This document shows positions 9,077 to 17,005 of a stretch of 64,000 nt of DNA, piece by piece. Under the pieces are notes generated by a model. That model was not told the origin of the DNA. It made no database searches and saw nothing but the letters and a program-made list of their open reading frames with translations. Both the position numbers and the translations under genes were made by a program. This DNA comes from Halobacteriales archaeon QS_4_69_34. GTDB lineage: Archaea; Halobacteriota; Halobacteria; Halobacteriales; Halococcaceae. Within the stretch, counting starts at the first letter, position 1; every line of letters begins with the position of its first letter. The DNA lies in contig PXRN01000001.1 in NCBI GenBank assembly GCA_003021045.1, positions 1 to 64,000 of the forward strand, in the 5' to 3' direction.

Positions 9077-9109
9077 TTTTATATAGAACCGCTGGCCACC
9101 TGTTAGGTG
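9077..9109 (+). promoter_or_regulatory. chaperonin promoter: TATA box and CACCT palindrome
   Basis: TTTTATATA at 9077-9085 is centred about 37 bases before the ATG at 9118, in an otherwise GC-rich spacer, and is a strong archaeal TATA box; initiation would fall near 9107. Directly at the expected start lies a perfect 5+3+5 inverted repeat, CACCTGTTAGGTG (9097-9109). Haloarchaeal chaperonin genes are heat-inducible. Whether the palindrome is an operator or an mRNA hairpin cannot be told from one copy. Confidence 0.6.
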
Positions 9110-9117
9110 AGTTCATC

Positions 9118-10689
9118 ATGGCACAACAGATGCACGGCCAGCCCATGTTCATCCTGAGCGAGGACAGCGAGCGAACGAGCGGGCAGGACGCCCAGACGGC
9201 GAACATCACCGCGGGCAAGGCCATCTCCGAGGCCGTCCGCACGACGCTCGGTCCGCGGGGGATGGACAAGATGCTCGTCTCGGACGCCGGCGACGTCGTG
9301 ATCACCAACGACGGCGCGACGATCCTCGGCGAGATGGACATCGAGCACCCCGCCGCCCAGATGATCGTCGAAGTGGCCGAAACGCAGGAAGAGGAGGTCG
9401 GCGACGGCACCACGACAGCGGCCGTCCTCGCGGGCGAGCTGCTCGCCAAGGCCGAGAGCCTCCTCGAGGACGACGTCCACCCGACGACGATCGTCGAAGG
9501 CTACCACGAGGCCGCACAGCTGGCCCACGAGGCCATCGACGGGCAGGTCCTCGACGAGGAGCTCGACGCGGAGCTGCTCGCGCAGGTCGCGGCGACCTCG
9601 ATGACCGGCAAGGGAACCGGCGACGTCGCCCCCGAGGTGCTCGCAGAGACCGTCGTCGAGGCCATCGAGCGCGTCCAGGACGAGGACGGCGTCGAGCGCG
9701 AGGACGTCGTCGTGCGCACCCAGACCGGCGCGAGCTCCTCGGCCACGGAGTTCGTCGAGGGCGTCATCTCGGAGGAGGAGCCCGTCCACGACAACATGCC
9801 CTCTGGCGTGGAGGACGCCACCGTCGCCGTCCTCGACGTCGAGTTCGAGGTGCGCGAGGGCAACGTCGACGCGGAGTACGACGTGACGAGCGTCGACCAG
9901 CTCAACGCCGCCATCGAGGCCGAGGAAGGGCAGTTGCAGGCGTTCGCCGACACGCTCGCCGACGCCGGTGTCGACGCCGCCTTCACGACCGAGGACGTCG
10001 ACGACCGCGCGGCGGCCCACCTCGCCGACGCCGGGATCCTCGCGTTCGAGGGTGTGGACGACGACGAGGCGCGCGCCATCGCCAACGCGACGGGCGCGAG
10101 CCGCGCTGGCACGCTCGACGGGCTCGACGACACGGATCTGGGCCGCGCTGAGTCGGTCGAGGTCCAGAAGTTCGGCGACGACGAGTTCGCGTTCGTCGAG
10201 GGCGGCGCGGACGCTACCTCAGTGACGGTGTTCGCACGCGGCGGCACCGAGCACGTCACCGACGAGCTCGAACGCGCGCTGGGCGACGCTCTCGACGTCG
10301 TCACCGCGGCGCTCGATTCGGGCGGGGTGGTCCCGGGTGCGGGCGCGACCGAGACCGCCATCGCCGACGCCATCCGCGACCGGGCGGCCTCGATCACGGG
10401 CCGTCGCCAGCTCGCCGTCGACGCCTTCGCCGACGCGGTGGACGTCCTCCCGCGCACGCTCGCGGAGAACACCGGCATGGACCCCATCGACGCCCTCGTC
10501 GACCTGCGCTCCAGACACGACAGCGACGGCCGCGCGGGCGTCATCAGCGAGGGCCAGACCGGCCACGTCGACGATCCCGTCGATGCGGGCGTGGTCGATC
10601 CCGCCGCCGTCAAACACGAGGCCGTCGAGTCCGCCACCGAGTCCGCGACGATGATCGTCCGCATCGACGACGTCATCTCCTCGGACTGA
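9118..10689 (+). CDS. cct: group II chaperonin (thermosome) subunit, CCT3-like
   Basis: The protein has 523 residues. ATP-site motifs are [10 protein letters not shown] (43-52), NDGATIL (64-70) and [15 protein letters not shown] (95-109); the late equatorial motif [12 protein letters not shown] is at about 400-411. The apical domain (about 215-370) is very acidic. The C-terminus ends RIDDVISSD and lacks the Gly-Gly-Met repeats of most haloarchaeal CCT1/CCT2 subunits, like the third subunit type of Haloferax. It folds proteins in an ATP-dependent double-ring complex, probably mixed with other subunits encoded elsewhere. It appears monocistronic. Confidence 0.95.
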   Translation: MAQQMHGQPMFILSEDSERTSGQDAQTANITAGKAISEAVRTTLGPRGMDKMLVSDAGDVVITNDGATILGEMDIEHPAAQMIVEVAETQEEEVGDGTTTAAVLAGELLAKAESLLEDDVHPTTIVEGYHEAAQLAHEAIDGQVLDEELDAELLAQVAATSMTGKGTGDVAPEVLAETVVEAIERVQDEDGVEREDVVVRTQTGASSSATEFVEGVISEEEPVHDNMPSGVEDATVAVLDVEFEVREGNVDAEYDVTSVDQLNAAIEAEEGQLQAFADTLADAGVDAAFTTEDVDDRAAAHLADAGILAFEGVDDDEARAIANATGASRAGTLDGLDDTDLGRAESVEVQKFGDDEFAFVEGGADATSVTVFARGGTEHVTDELERALGDALDVVTAALDSGGVVPGAGATETAIADAIRDRAASITGRRQLAVDAFADAVDVLPRTLAENTGMDPIDALVDLRSRHDSDGRAGVISEGQTGHVDDPVDAGVVDPAAVKHEAVESATESATMIVRIDDVISSD

Positions 10690-10853
10690 AAGCCCCGCGA
10701 TCGGATCGTCCGTTCCACGAATGTGCCCGTTTCGCGGCGGGCATCGGGGCCGCTGTCGCGCTCTCCCCGCCGTTCGACCGGAACCGGTCGGGGGACGGAC
10801 GGAGAGACGAGAGGAGAACCGGGCGCCCGAGCCACGGAGACAGGCTTTTTGTC

Positions 10854-11360
10854 TTATCCGGTCTCGGAGACGTCGCTGGCGTCGCCTGATCCGTCCTCGC
10901 CATCGCTTTCCGCGTCGCCCTTGCCATCGCCTCCGCTCTTGCCATCGCCTCCTGATCCGTTTCCGGAGTCACTCCCCGAGTCGCCGTTAGCATCACCCGA
11001 TCCGTCTCCGGGACCGTTCTCTCCGTGCGCCCGTGTGCGCCGTACGCCCCGTAGCCGCCGGCGATCGCGACGACGCCTGCGGCGACGTCGTTCCAGTGGA
11101 GGGTCGTCTCGTCTCCCAGAGCACGGCGGCGACGATCAGCCACCCGCAGAAGACCGCCACCGCGGCCGCGCTCCAGCGGCTCGGAACGCTCCCGCGCCAC
11201 GCGTCGGTCATCGCCAGCGCCACGAGCGCGACGCCGACGAGGAGACCGCTCCAGAAGTCCGCGAACGGGGCCTCGATGAGGAAGGTGGACCGACGACCAG
11301 CCAGAAGCCGATCAGTCCGACGACTGCCGCGAGCCGCTGGGGCTGTGACGCCGTCTTCAT
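10854..11360 (-). pseudogene. SPW-repeat membrane protein with acidic tail, three frameshifts
   Basis: Starting at ATG 11360, the frame reads MKTASQPQRLAAVVGLIGFW and breaks near 11285-11291. A second frame gives APFADFWSGLLVGVALVALA and VFCGWLIVAAVLWE and breaks at the CCC run 11115-11117. A third frame gives TLHWNDVAAGVVAIAGGYGA and breaks near 11047-11050. The last frame is an acidic Gly/Asp/Ser-rich tail (GENGPGDGSGDANGDSG) ending TAA at 10854-10856. The two FWxGLLVG / HWNDVAAG hairpins are the SPW-repeat signature of small four-helix membrane proteins. Each break is repaired by adding one G or C to a run, giving about 169 residues. So this is either a decayed gene or one with missed homopolymer bases. 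Confidence 0.7.
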
Positions 11361-11439
11361 GCGCTTTTCCCCTCCGTTCGCCCCGTGTTCGTCCCCATCT
11401 CAGCGACTCTACTGCCGGAACTGTGCGACAGCGGGCGCT

Positions 11440-12747
11440 TCATATGTCCTCCTCGATTTCCTGGGCTCCCTTCCTGATCGAGTCACGTCCGAAGTAGAGC
11501 GCCTCGACGGCGAACACCACGATGGCGATGGCGACGACGAGGACAAACACGGAGTACAGCCGCGTGTAGAGGAACCACAGCAGCGCGAAGAAGAAAAAGA
11601 CGCAGCCGACAACACCGACGAGGGGCGAAATCGCCGAGATGTCGGCCTCCTCGCGGTACAGGAAAGCGAGCGCACACACCGCTCCAAACACCACGATGTA
11701 CATCAGCGAGGCGAACTCCACGACCGCTTCGAGGCTACCGAAGCTCGTGAACAGCGCCGTCAGAAAGCCGATGACGAGCACCGCGTAGATCGGCACCGTC
11801 CGGTCGCCGTGGCTCCCCATCTCCTCGGGAAGGATGTCCCGCGAGGCGAGGTTGTCCGCGAAGATCGCGCTATTGAACAGCGTCGAGTTGACCGCGCTGG
11901 CGGTCGCGACGAGCGCCGAGATGCCGACCGCGAGCGCGAGGTACTGGTCGATCTCGAGGGAGGCAAACAGCAGCGCCGCCTCGGGCTGGGCTCCGATCGT
12001 CGCCGGCGGAAGCAGACTCGTGATGACGAATCCGACGAGAACGTAGATGAACGAGGCGACGGCGATCGAGAGATAGATGCCTTTCTTCAGCGTCTGTTTG
12101 GGGTTCTCGAACTCGCTCTGGCTGTAGAGCTGGAGCTGCCAGCCCTCGAAGGAGACGAACGAAACCGACGCCGCGACGAACGCGTTGATACCGAACTCGG
12201 AGAGCCCGAGCCCGAGGCTCCGGTTGGCAAAGCCGAAAAAGAGCGCCCAGACGCCGAAGACGGCGATGATCCCGGCCTGGACGATAACGAGATAGCGCTC
12301 GACCGCGGTCGAGGAGCCGGCCCCGAGGAGATTGAGGCCGATGAACAGGGCAACCATCCCGACCGAGAGGAGCTGTCGCATCGGAAGACCCGCGAGATAG
12401 GACATCCCGATCATCATCTCGGCGAACGCGCCGAACGCGTAGGAGTACATCGCCATCGTGCCGATATAGCCGACGGTGAGCGTCCAGCCGACGACCGCCG
12501 CGCCCGTCGACCAGCCGGTCAGCTCCTCGATGAAGCTGACCGAGCCGCCCTCGCTGTCGGTGATCTGGTTGATGTTGGTGTAGGCGTACGCCGCACAGAG
12601 CACGACCGCCGTCGCGATGGTGTAGGAGAGCCACGTCAGCACGCCGGCGGCCGCGACGACGATCCCGATCGCCGCGTAGATGCCCCCGCCGACGATCCCG
12701 CCGACGCCGAGCGCGACGCTGGTCGGCAGGCCGAAGCCCTCGCTCAT
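11440..12747 (-). CDS. APC-superfamily amino acid permease
   Basis: The intact 435-residue protein has about 12 hydrophobic helices. TM1 carries the APC glycine signature GVGGIVGGGIYAAIG (14-28), the substrate-contacting break of LeuT-fold transporters. TM6 region reads SVSFVSFEGWQLQLY and the loop after TM8 NLASRDILPEEMG, both typical of the family. It would import an amino acid or polyamine by ion coupling. The start ATGA overlaps the stop of the upstream binding-protein gene by four bases, so the two are translationally coupled. The two genes on either side in this patch (SPW protein and binding protein) are broken while this one is not. Confidence 0.88.
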   Translation of the reverse strand: MSEGFGLPTSVALGVGGIVGGGIYAAIGIVVAAAGVLTWLSYTIATAVVLCAAYAYTNINQITDSEGGSVSFIEELTGWSTGAAVVGWTLTVGYIGTMAMYSYAFGAFAEMMIGMSYLAGLPMRQLLSVGMVALFIGLNLLGAGSSTAVERYLVIVQAGIIAVFGVWALFFGFANRSLGLGLSEFGINAFVAASVSFVSFEGWQLQLYSQSEFENPKQTLKKGIYLSIAVASFIYVLVGFVITSLLPPATIGAQPEAALLFASLEIDQYLALAVGISALVATASAVNSTLFNSAIFADNLASRDILPEEMGSHGDRTVPIYAVLVIGFLTALFTSFGSLEAVVEFASLMYIVVFGAVCALAFLYREEADISAISPLVGVVGCVFFFFALLWFLYTRLYSVFVLVVAIAIVVFAVEALYFGRDSIRKGAQEIEEDI

Positions 12748-14378
12748 CCGTCGCCACCCCCGAGGAGGTTGCCGAGGAAGTCGGAGTCGTCGACCGACAC
12801 CACGCCGTCGGGACTCACGAGCCGGGGATTGAGCTGTGCGTTCGGGTGGATCCGGAAGTTCTCGACCGTGTCCTTGTACCCGAAACCATTCCGATAGGAG
12901 TACGCCGGGAGGAGCGCCCGGTCTCGGAGGGCCTTGGTGATGGCAAACTCATAGAGCGTCCGGCGTTTCTCCCGGTCAGTCGTCTTCCGTGCTTGCTCGA
13001 TTTTCTCCATGACTTCCTCGTTGTCGTAGAAGATCCCCTGGGTCTTCCCTTCCTGATCGCGGTGGAGAATCCGATAGACGAATGAATCGGGATCGGTGCC
13101 GCCGTGGGTGCCGTCGATGTAGATCATGTAATCGCTCGGGGATCCGCTCACGTGTTTTTCGAGAAACGCCGTCCAACTCACCGGCGAGACGGAGGCACGC
13201 CGGCCAGCCTCGCGGATCCCGGTCGCCAGCCGCCGGCCGATCTCCTTTCGCTTCGGGTCCTTCGGGACGAGGATCTCGATTTCCGTGCTCATCCCCGCCT
13301 CGCTGAAGAGTTGCTGTGCTCTCGACGTATCACGGTCGACCGGAATCTCCCGCCACTCCTCTAAGGGCATCCCCCACCGCTTCGCCACCTCCCCCGGCAG
13401 CGGGCTGTACTCGCGCTCGCCGATCGGCGCGAGGAAGTCCGCAACCGCCTCGTCCATATCGAGACAGTAGTCGATCGCCTTCCGAACCTCCGGATCGGTG
13501 GTCGGGCCCTCGTTCAGGTTAAACCCGACGTGGTAGGTGTTGAACCCTCTGCGTAGGCCGACGTTCGTGCCGCTGCGCTCGGCGAGCAGGTCTGGATCCG
13601 CGGAGAGACGGGTTCGATGATCCGGTTCCGACCGGAGACGAGGCTCATCATCCGGGTGATCGGCGACTCCTGGTGGATCGTCGTCACCTTCGCGACGGCG
13701 GGCTTCGGGTCGCTCCAGTAGTCCTTCCAGCGGACGACTTCGGCTTTTCTCTCCTCGGAGAAAGACCGGACCCGAAACGGGCCGGCCCCGACCGGCTTCG
13801 TCGCGAACTCCTCTTTGCCGGCCTCCCGGACCGATTTCGGGACGATCTCGTGGGTCAGGGAGTGCTCGAACGCCGGGTACGGATACTCCAGCTCGATCCG
13901 TACCGTTCGGTCCTCGGGCGTCTCGATCGACTCGATCATATCGAAGCGCCACGCCGTCGGGGTCTCCTCCTCGACCGGTGCCTCGAAGGAGTACTTCACG
14001 TCCTCGGCCAGCACCGCCTGTCCGTTCTGGAACGTGGCGTCCTCGCGGATGTCGATCGTGTAGCGACGACCCTCGTCCTCGACACGGGGCTCGTCGGTGG
14101 CGATCTGTGGGACGAGCCCGGTCCGCTCGTCGTAGGTGTAGAGCCCGTCGAAGATCTTCTCGGCCATCTGGGCCGACCCGACGTCGTGAACCTCGATCGG
14201 ATCGAGGGTGAGCGGGGGGATGGAGCGTTCCGATCCGGAGATCTCCTCCGGAGGGCATCGTCGGGTTCGCCGAACAGCCCGCGAGCGCCGCCGCCCCCAC
14301 GGTGCCGAGGCCCGCGAGCAGCTGTTGCCGGCTCGGGCCGTGCTCGCCGTCCGTGGCTGGCGATGCCCCGGTTTTCAT
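12744..14378 (-). pseudogene. peptide/nickel-type ABC substrate-binding lipoprotein (SBP_bac_5), two compensating frameshifts
   Basis: The N-terminus from ATG 14378 has an export signal and lipobox (GTVGAAALAGC) and runs to DLRIGTLHPP. The frame then changes at the G6 run 14214-14219. The middle part (MAEKIFDGLYTYDERTGLVP, EDVKYSFEAPVEEETP, VGAGPFRVRSF) is in a second frame until about 13599-13603, where the first frame resumes (FNTYHVGFNLNEGPTTDPEV, DYMIYIDGTHGGTDPDSF) to the TGA at 12744. Removing one C and adding one G restores about 544 residues of an OppA/DppA-like protein. No ABC permease or ATPase follows; the next gene, overlapping by four bases, is an APC permease. As it stands the protein would not be made in full. 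Confidence 0.8.
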
Positions 14379-14580
14379 GGATGAGGGCGCTCGTCTTCGC
14401 TGTGCTTCCGGCGGTCGTGCCGTCCGCTACCCGGGTCGGTCATGGAAGGCGGTCGTACCCGAACGCACGGAAGGGTGGCGCGCCCAAATACAAGGCATTT
14501 AAGACGGGTGGCGGTGCGCGCTCGCGCTCGGTGGGGCGGTCGATCGGCGAGAGGGGCGGTGGATCGATCGGCGAACGGGG

Positions 14581-15241
14581 TCACGCCGAAACCGCTTCCA
14601 GCGGGCGGCCGATAACGAGTGCGTTCTCGATCGAGTTCCGGTAGGCGCGGCTGAGTCGCCGGGAGACCGCCTGTGCGCTGACGCCGCGCTCCTCCCAGAT
14701 CCGCGAGGGTGACGCTCCGTGGGATGTCGTAGTAGCCGTGCTCGTACGCCGCGAGCAGCGCCTGGCACTGGTGTTCGGTGAGCGCGACCTGGCTGTCCCG
14801 TCTCTCGGCCAGGTCGAGGACGTTCCGGAGCGCGAAGTCGATGCCGGCGTCGGTGGCGAAGTCGTAGGTCGCCGACAGCGAGCCCCGATCCGGAGACGGG
14901 ATGCGGAGGTGCCAGCCGTCGGCCCGCCCGGACGTACTCGACACCGTGCTGTCGTGTTCGAGCAGGGTGTGGACGACCGTTTCGACGTTCGCCACCCGGT
15001 CCATCCGGTAGCGGCGCTCCTCGGCGAGGGCCGCGAGCAGGCGGACGTTCTCGACGGTCGGGTCCGCCGCGAGCGCCGCGTCGAGCGCGCCGGCGTCGTC
15101 GGTCTGGACACACCAGCGGGAGCACGCGGTCGGCCTCGTGGGCGACGACCGACGGTCTCGAACTCGACGCGGGGCCGCCGAGAGGGTCCCCGAGAGCGCG
15201 AACTCCGCGGCCGGGATCTGGAACTCGGCGATCGCGCTCAT
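14581..15241 (-). pseudogene. bacterio-opsin-activator-type (HTH-10) regulator with several frameshifts
   Basis: From ATG 15241 the protein reads MSAIAEFQIPAAEFALSGTL. The frame is then disturbed three times between about 15115 and 15175 (HEADRVLPLVC lies in other frames). It continues in the first frame from QTDDAGALDAALAADPTVEN to LTEHQCQALLAAYEHGYYDI, and breaks again at the CCC run 14694-14696. A final frame gives ERGVSAQAVSRRLSRAYRNS and ends TGA at 14581. The AYEHGYYDIPR plus SAQAVSRRLSRA pattern is the C-terminal HTH-10 domain of the Bat family. Four one-base removals give about 218 residues. Its position upstream of the transport genes suggests it once controlled them. Confidence 0.75.
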
Positions 15242-15395
15242 GATCGGCGAGGGAGACTCGCCCGCACGATATATACTGCTCATCTCTCGCGGGCACACGC
15301 GACGACGAGCAGACCGACGGGAGCGGTCGAAACGGACGGACGAGATCCGGCTCACCACGAGCACGTGGAGGCCGTGTCGAGTGGGACTCGTCGGC

Positions 15396-16196
15396 TCACC
15401 ACGCCAGCCGGACCGGCGATCCCGGCTCCACCCCGAACGCCGCCTCGCCCCGACCCCGGTTGACCGCGAGTTCGGCGTTGCCGTGACTGCCGACGGTGAG
15501 GAGCCTCTCGCCGGCGGCCACCCGTGCGTACGACCGGACGACCGGCGCGGGGTCGCCGTTCACCGCGACCTGCTCGCCGAAGCGCCCCGCCAGCACGTCG
15601 CCGGGGACGTTCGTGACGGCGTTGCCGAAGCCGTCGACGACGAGCACCTCGCCGGTCACGCCGTCCTCGTCCGCCTCCGGCTCGGGGAACCGAAGCTCCT
15701 GGTAGCCGTCGGCGGGCCGTACGCAATCGAGATCGGCGATGGCTCCGACGCCGGCCTCGTGGACCGCGGCGGCCGCGGGCGCGAAGACGTCCCGCCCGTG
15801 GAAGGTGTGGCTCGCGGGATCGCCGGCGTCCCACTCGTAGATGTCGAGGTCGGTTCCGTGGGCGGCGGTAGCTCCCTTGTGGCTGTCGGGATCGCTCGCC
15901 GCGAGCGCGCGGGCCGCCGGGAGCACGAGCCCGTTGTCGGGGGCCACCAGCGCGTGTCCGCCCGCGCGGATGACGAGCGACCTCCGGGCGGTGCCGACGC
16001 CGGGATCGACCACCGCAAGGTGGACGGCGGGCGGGAAGTACGGCAGCACCTCCCGAAGCCAGAAGGCGGCCGTCCGGACGTCCTGCCGTGGGAAGTCGTG
16101 GGCGACGTCGACGAGGCGTGCGTCCGTCCGGGAGAGAAGAACGCCCCGCATCGCGGCCGGGTAGGGCGAGCCGAAGTCGGAGCTGAGGGTGATCAT
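15396..16196 (-). CDS. S-adenosyl-L-methionine hydrolase (adenosine-forming), DUF62
   Basis: ATG 16196 gives 266 residues beginning MITLSSDFGS. The duf-62 signatures are D7 in SSDFG, VDPGVG (63-68), APDNGL (85-90), FHGRDVFAP (133-141), and the C-terminal SHGNAELAVNRG nucleotide pocket. The family hydrolyses SAM to adenosine and methionine and is related to fluorinase and chlorinase. The chlorinase/fluorinase-specific loop is not evident, so hydrolysis is expected. It lies 22 bases after nadM on the same strand. The link between SAM removal and NAD synthesis is not understood, but the pairing may be functional. Confidence 0.88.
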   Translation of the reverse strand: MITLSSDFGSPYPAAMRGVLLSRTDARLVDVAHDFPRQDVRTAAFWLREVLPYFPPAVHLAVVDPGVGTARRSLVIRAGGHALVAPDNGLVLPAARALAASDPDSHKGATAAHGTDLDIYEWDAGDPASHTFHGRDVFAPAAAAVHEAGVGAIADLDCVRPADGYQELRFPEPEADEDGVTGEVLVVDGFGNAVTNVPGDVLAGRFGEQVAVNGDPAPVVRSYARVAAGERLLTVGSHGNAELAVNRGRGEAAFGVEPGSPVRLAW

Positions 16197-16218
16197 CGTT
16201 CGGTAGGAGCGTGAGACC

Positions 16219-16839
16219 TCATCGCAGCCGGTTCGCGTCGGTCGCCGGGTCGTCACCGTCGTCTCCGGAATCGCGCGCGTTCGCGCCGGGATCGTTATAA
16301 CCGGTATCGCCGGGGGCGGCGTCGTGGCCGTTCGCGTCGGTGTCGCTGACCCGTCGGATGCGCTCGATGCCATCGATCTCCCGGACGACCGCAGCGACAG
16401 GTTCGGGGACGGACGCCGCCCAGTTCCCACCGGCGATCATCCGCTCGCGGATTTCCCTGCCTTCGAGCTTCTCCCGGTTGAACATCGGCGACTGCTCGAC
16501 GGGGACCCCTGCTTCCTTGAACAGCTGCACGACGAGGGGATTGTTCGAATAGGCGACGTCGAAGGTCGGGCTCATGCTTCGGACGTGGCTGACCCAGACG
16601 GCGTTGCGATCGAGGTCCTCGATCGGAACGGTGTAGGTGACGAGGTCGAACTCCGCAAGCGCCTTGGTGAGCATCATCACCCGCTCGCCTGCCGTGAAGG
16701 GATCGTGCCGAGTGTGGGAGTCGTCGGCGCTGCCGATGCCGAGGACCAGTTCGTCGACCTCGTCGGCGATGTGCTCGACCATGCTGTGGTGGCCGTCGTG
16801 GTAGGGCTGGAAGCGCCCGATGTAGAATCCCCGGCGCAT
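16219..16839 (-). CDS. nadM: nicotinamide-nucleotide adenylyltransferase, archaeal NadM
   Basis: The protein has 206 residues. The nucleotidyltransferase motif GRFQPYHDGH (8-17) carries the HxGH signature, and the substrate loop includes GSADDSHTRHDPFTAGERV. It joins NMN and ATP to make NAD. The catalytic domain ends near residue 170 and is followed by about 35 acidic Asp/Gly/Asn residues, longer than the usual archaeal NadM. A TATA box TTTTATAAAA (16861-16870) lies 26 bases from the ATG, so the transcript is probably leaderless and shared with the SAM hydrolase gene downstream. Confidence 0.93.
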   Translation of the reverse strand: MRRGFYIGRFQPYHDGHHSMVEHIADEVDELVLGIGSADDSHTRHDPFTAGERVMMLTKALAEFDLVTYTVPIEDLDRNAVWVSHVRSMSPTFDVAYSNNPLVVQLFKEAGVPVEQSPMFNREKLEGREIRERMIAGGNWAASVPEPVAAVVREIDGIERIRRVSDTDANGHDAAPGDTGYNDPGANARDSGDDGDDPATDANRLR

Positions 16840-16860
16840 ACCGGATGGTCGGGGATACTA

Positions 16861-16870
16861 TTTTATAAAA
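16861..16870 (-). promoter_or_regulatory. TATA box of the nadM-SAM hydrolase operon
   Basis: The symmetric TTTTATAAAA is centred 26 bases upstream of the nadM ATG in GC-rich surroundings. This spacing is what a leaderless haloarchaeal transcript needs. Confidence 0.65.
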
Positions 16871-16959
16871 CCCCGCGACCGATCGCCGTGCGCTGATTGG
16901 CGCTGAAACCGGCGCTACCCTCCGAACACGAGGGGTTGATCCCGTCTCGGGCTGGGGGA

Positions 16960-16970
16960 AAGTATATCAG
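16960..16970 (+). promoter_or_regulatory. TATA-like element of lonB
   Basis: AAGTATATCAG is centred about 41 bases before the lonB ATG at 17006, the only A/T-rich element close to it. It implies a leader of roughly 15 bases. The divergent nadM TATA box is about 95 bases away. Confidence 0.5.
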
Positions 16971-17005
16971 TAAACGCGCCCTCCGTTGGAGTAGTAGACC
17001 AGCCT

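Noticed and set aside
10854-15241. Programmed frameshifting as explanation for the broken genes
   Set aside because: Breaks are many, of both signs, at unrelated runs and in unrelated genes, with no slippery heptamer or shared downstream structure.
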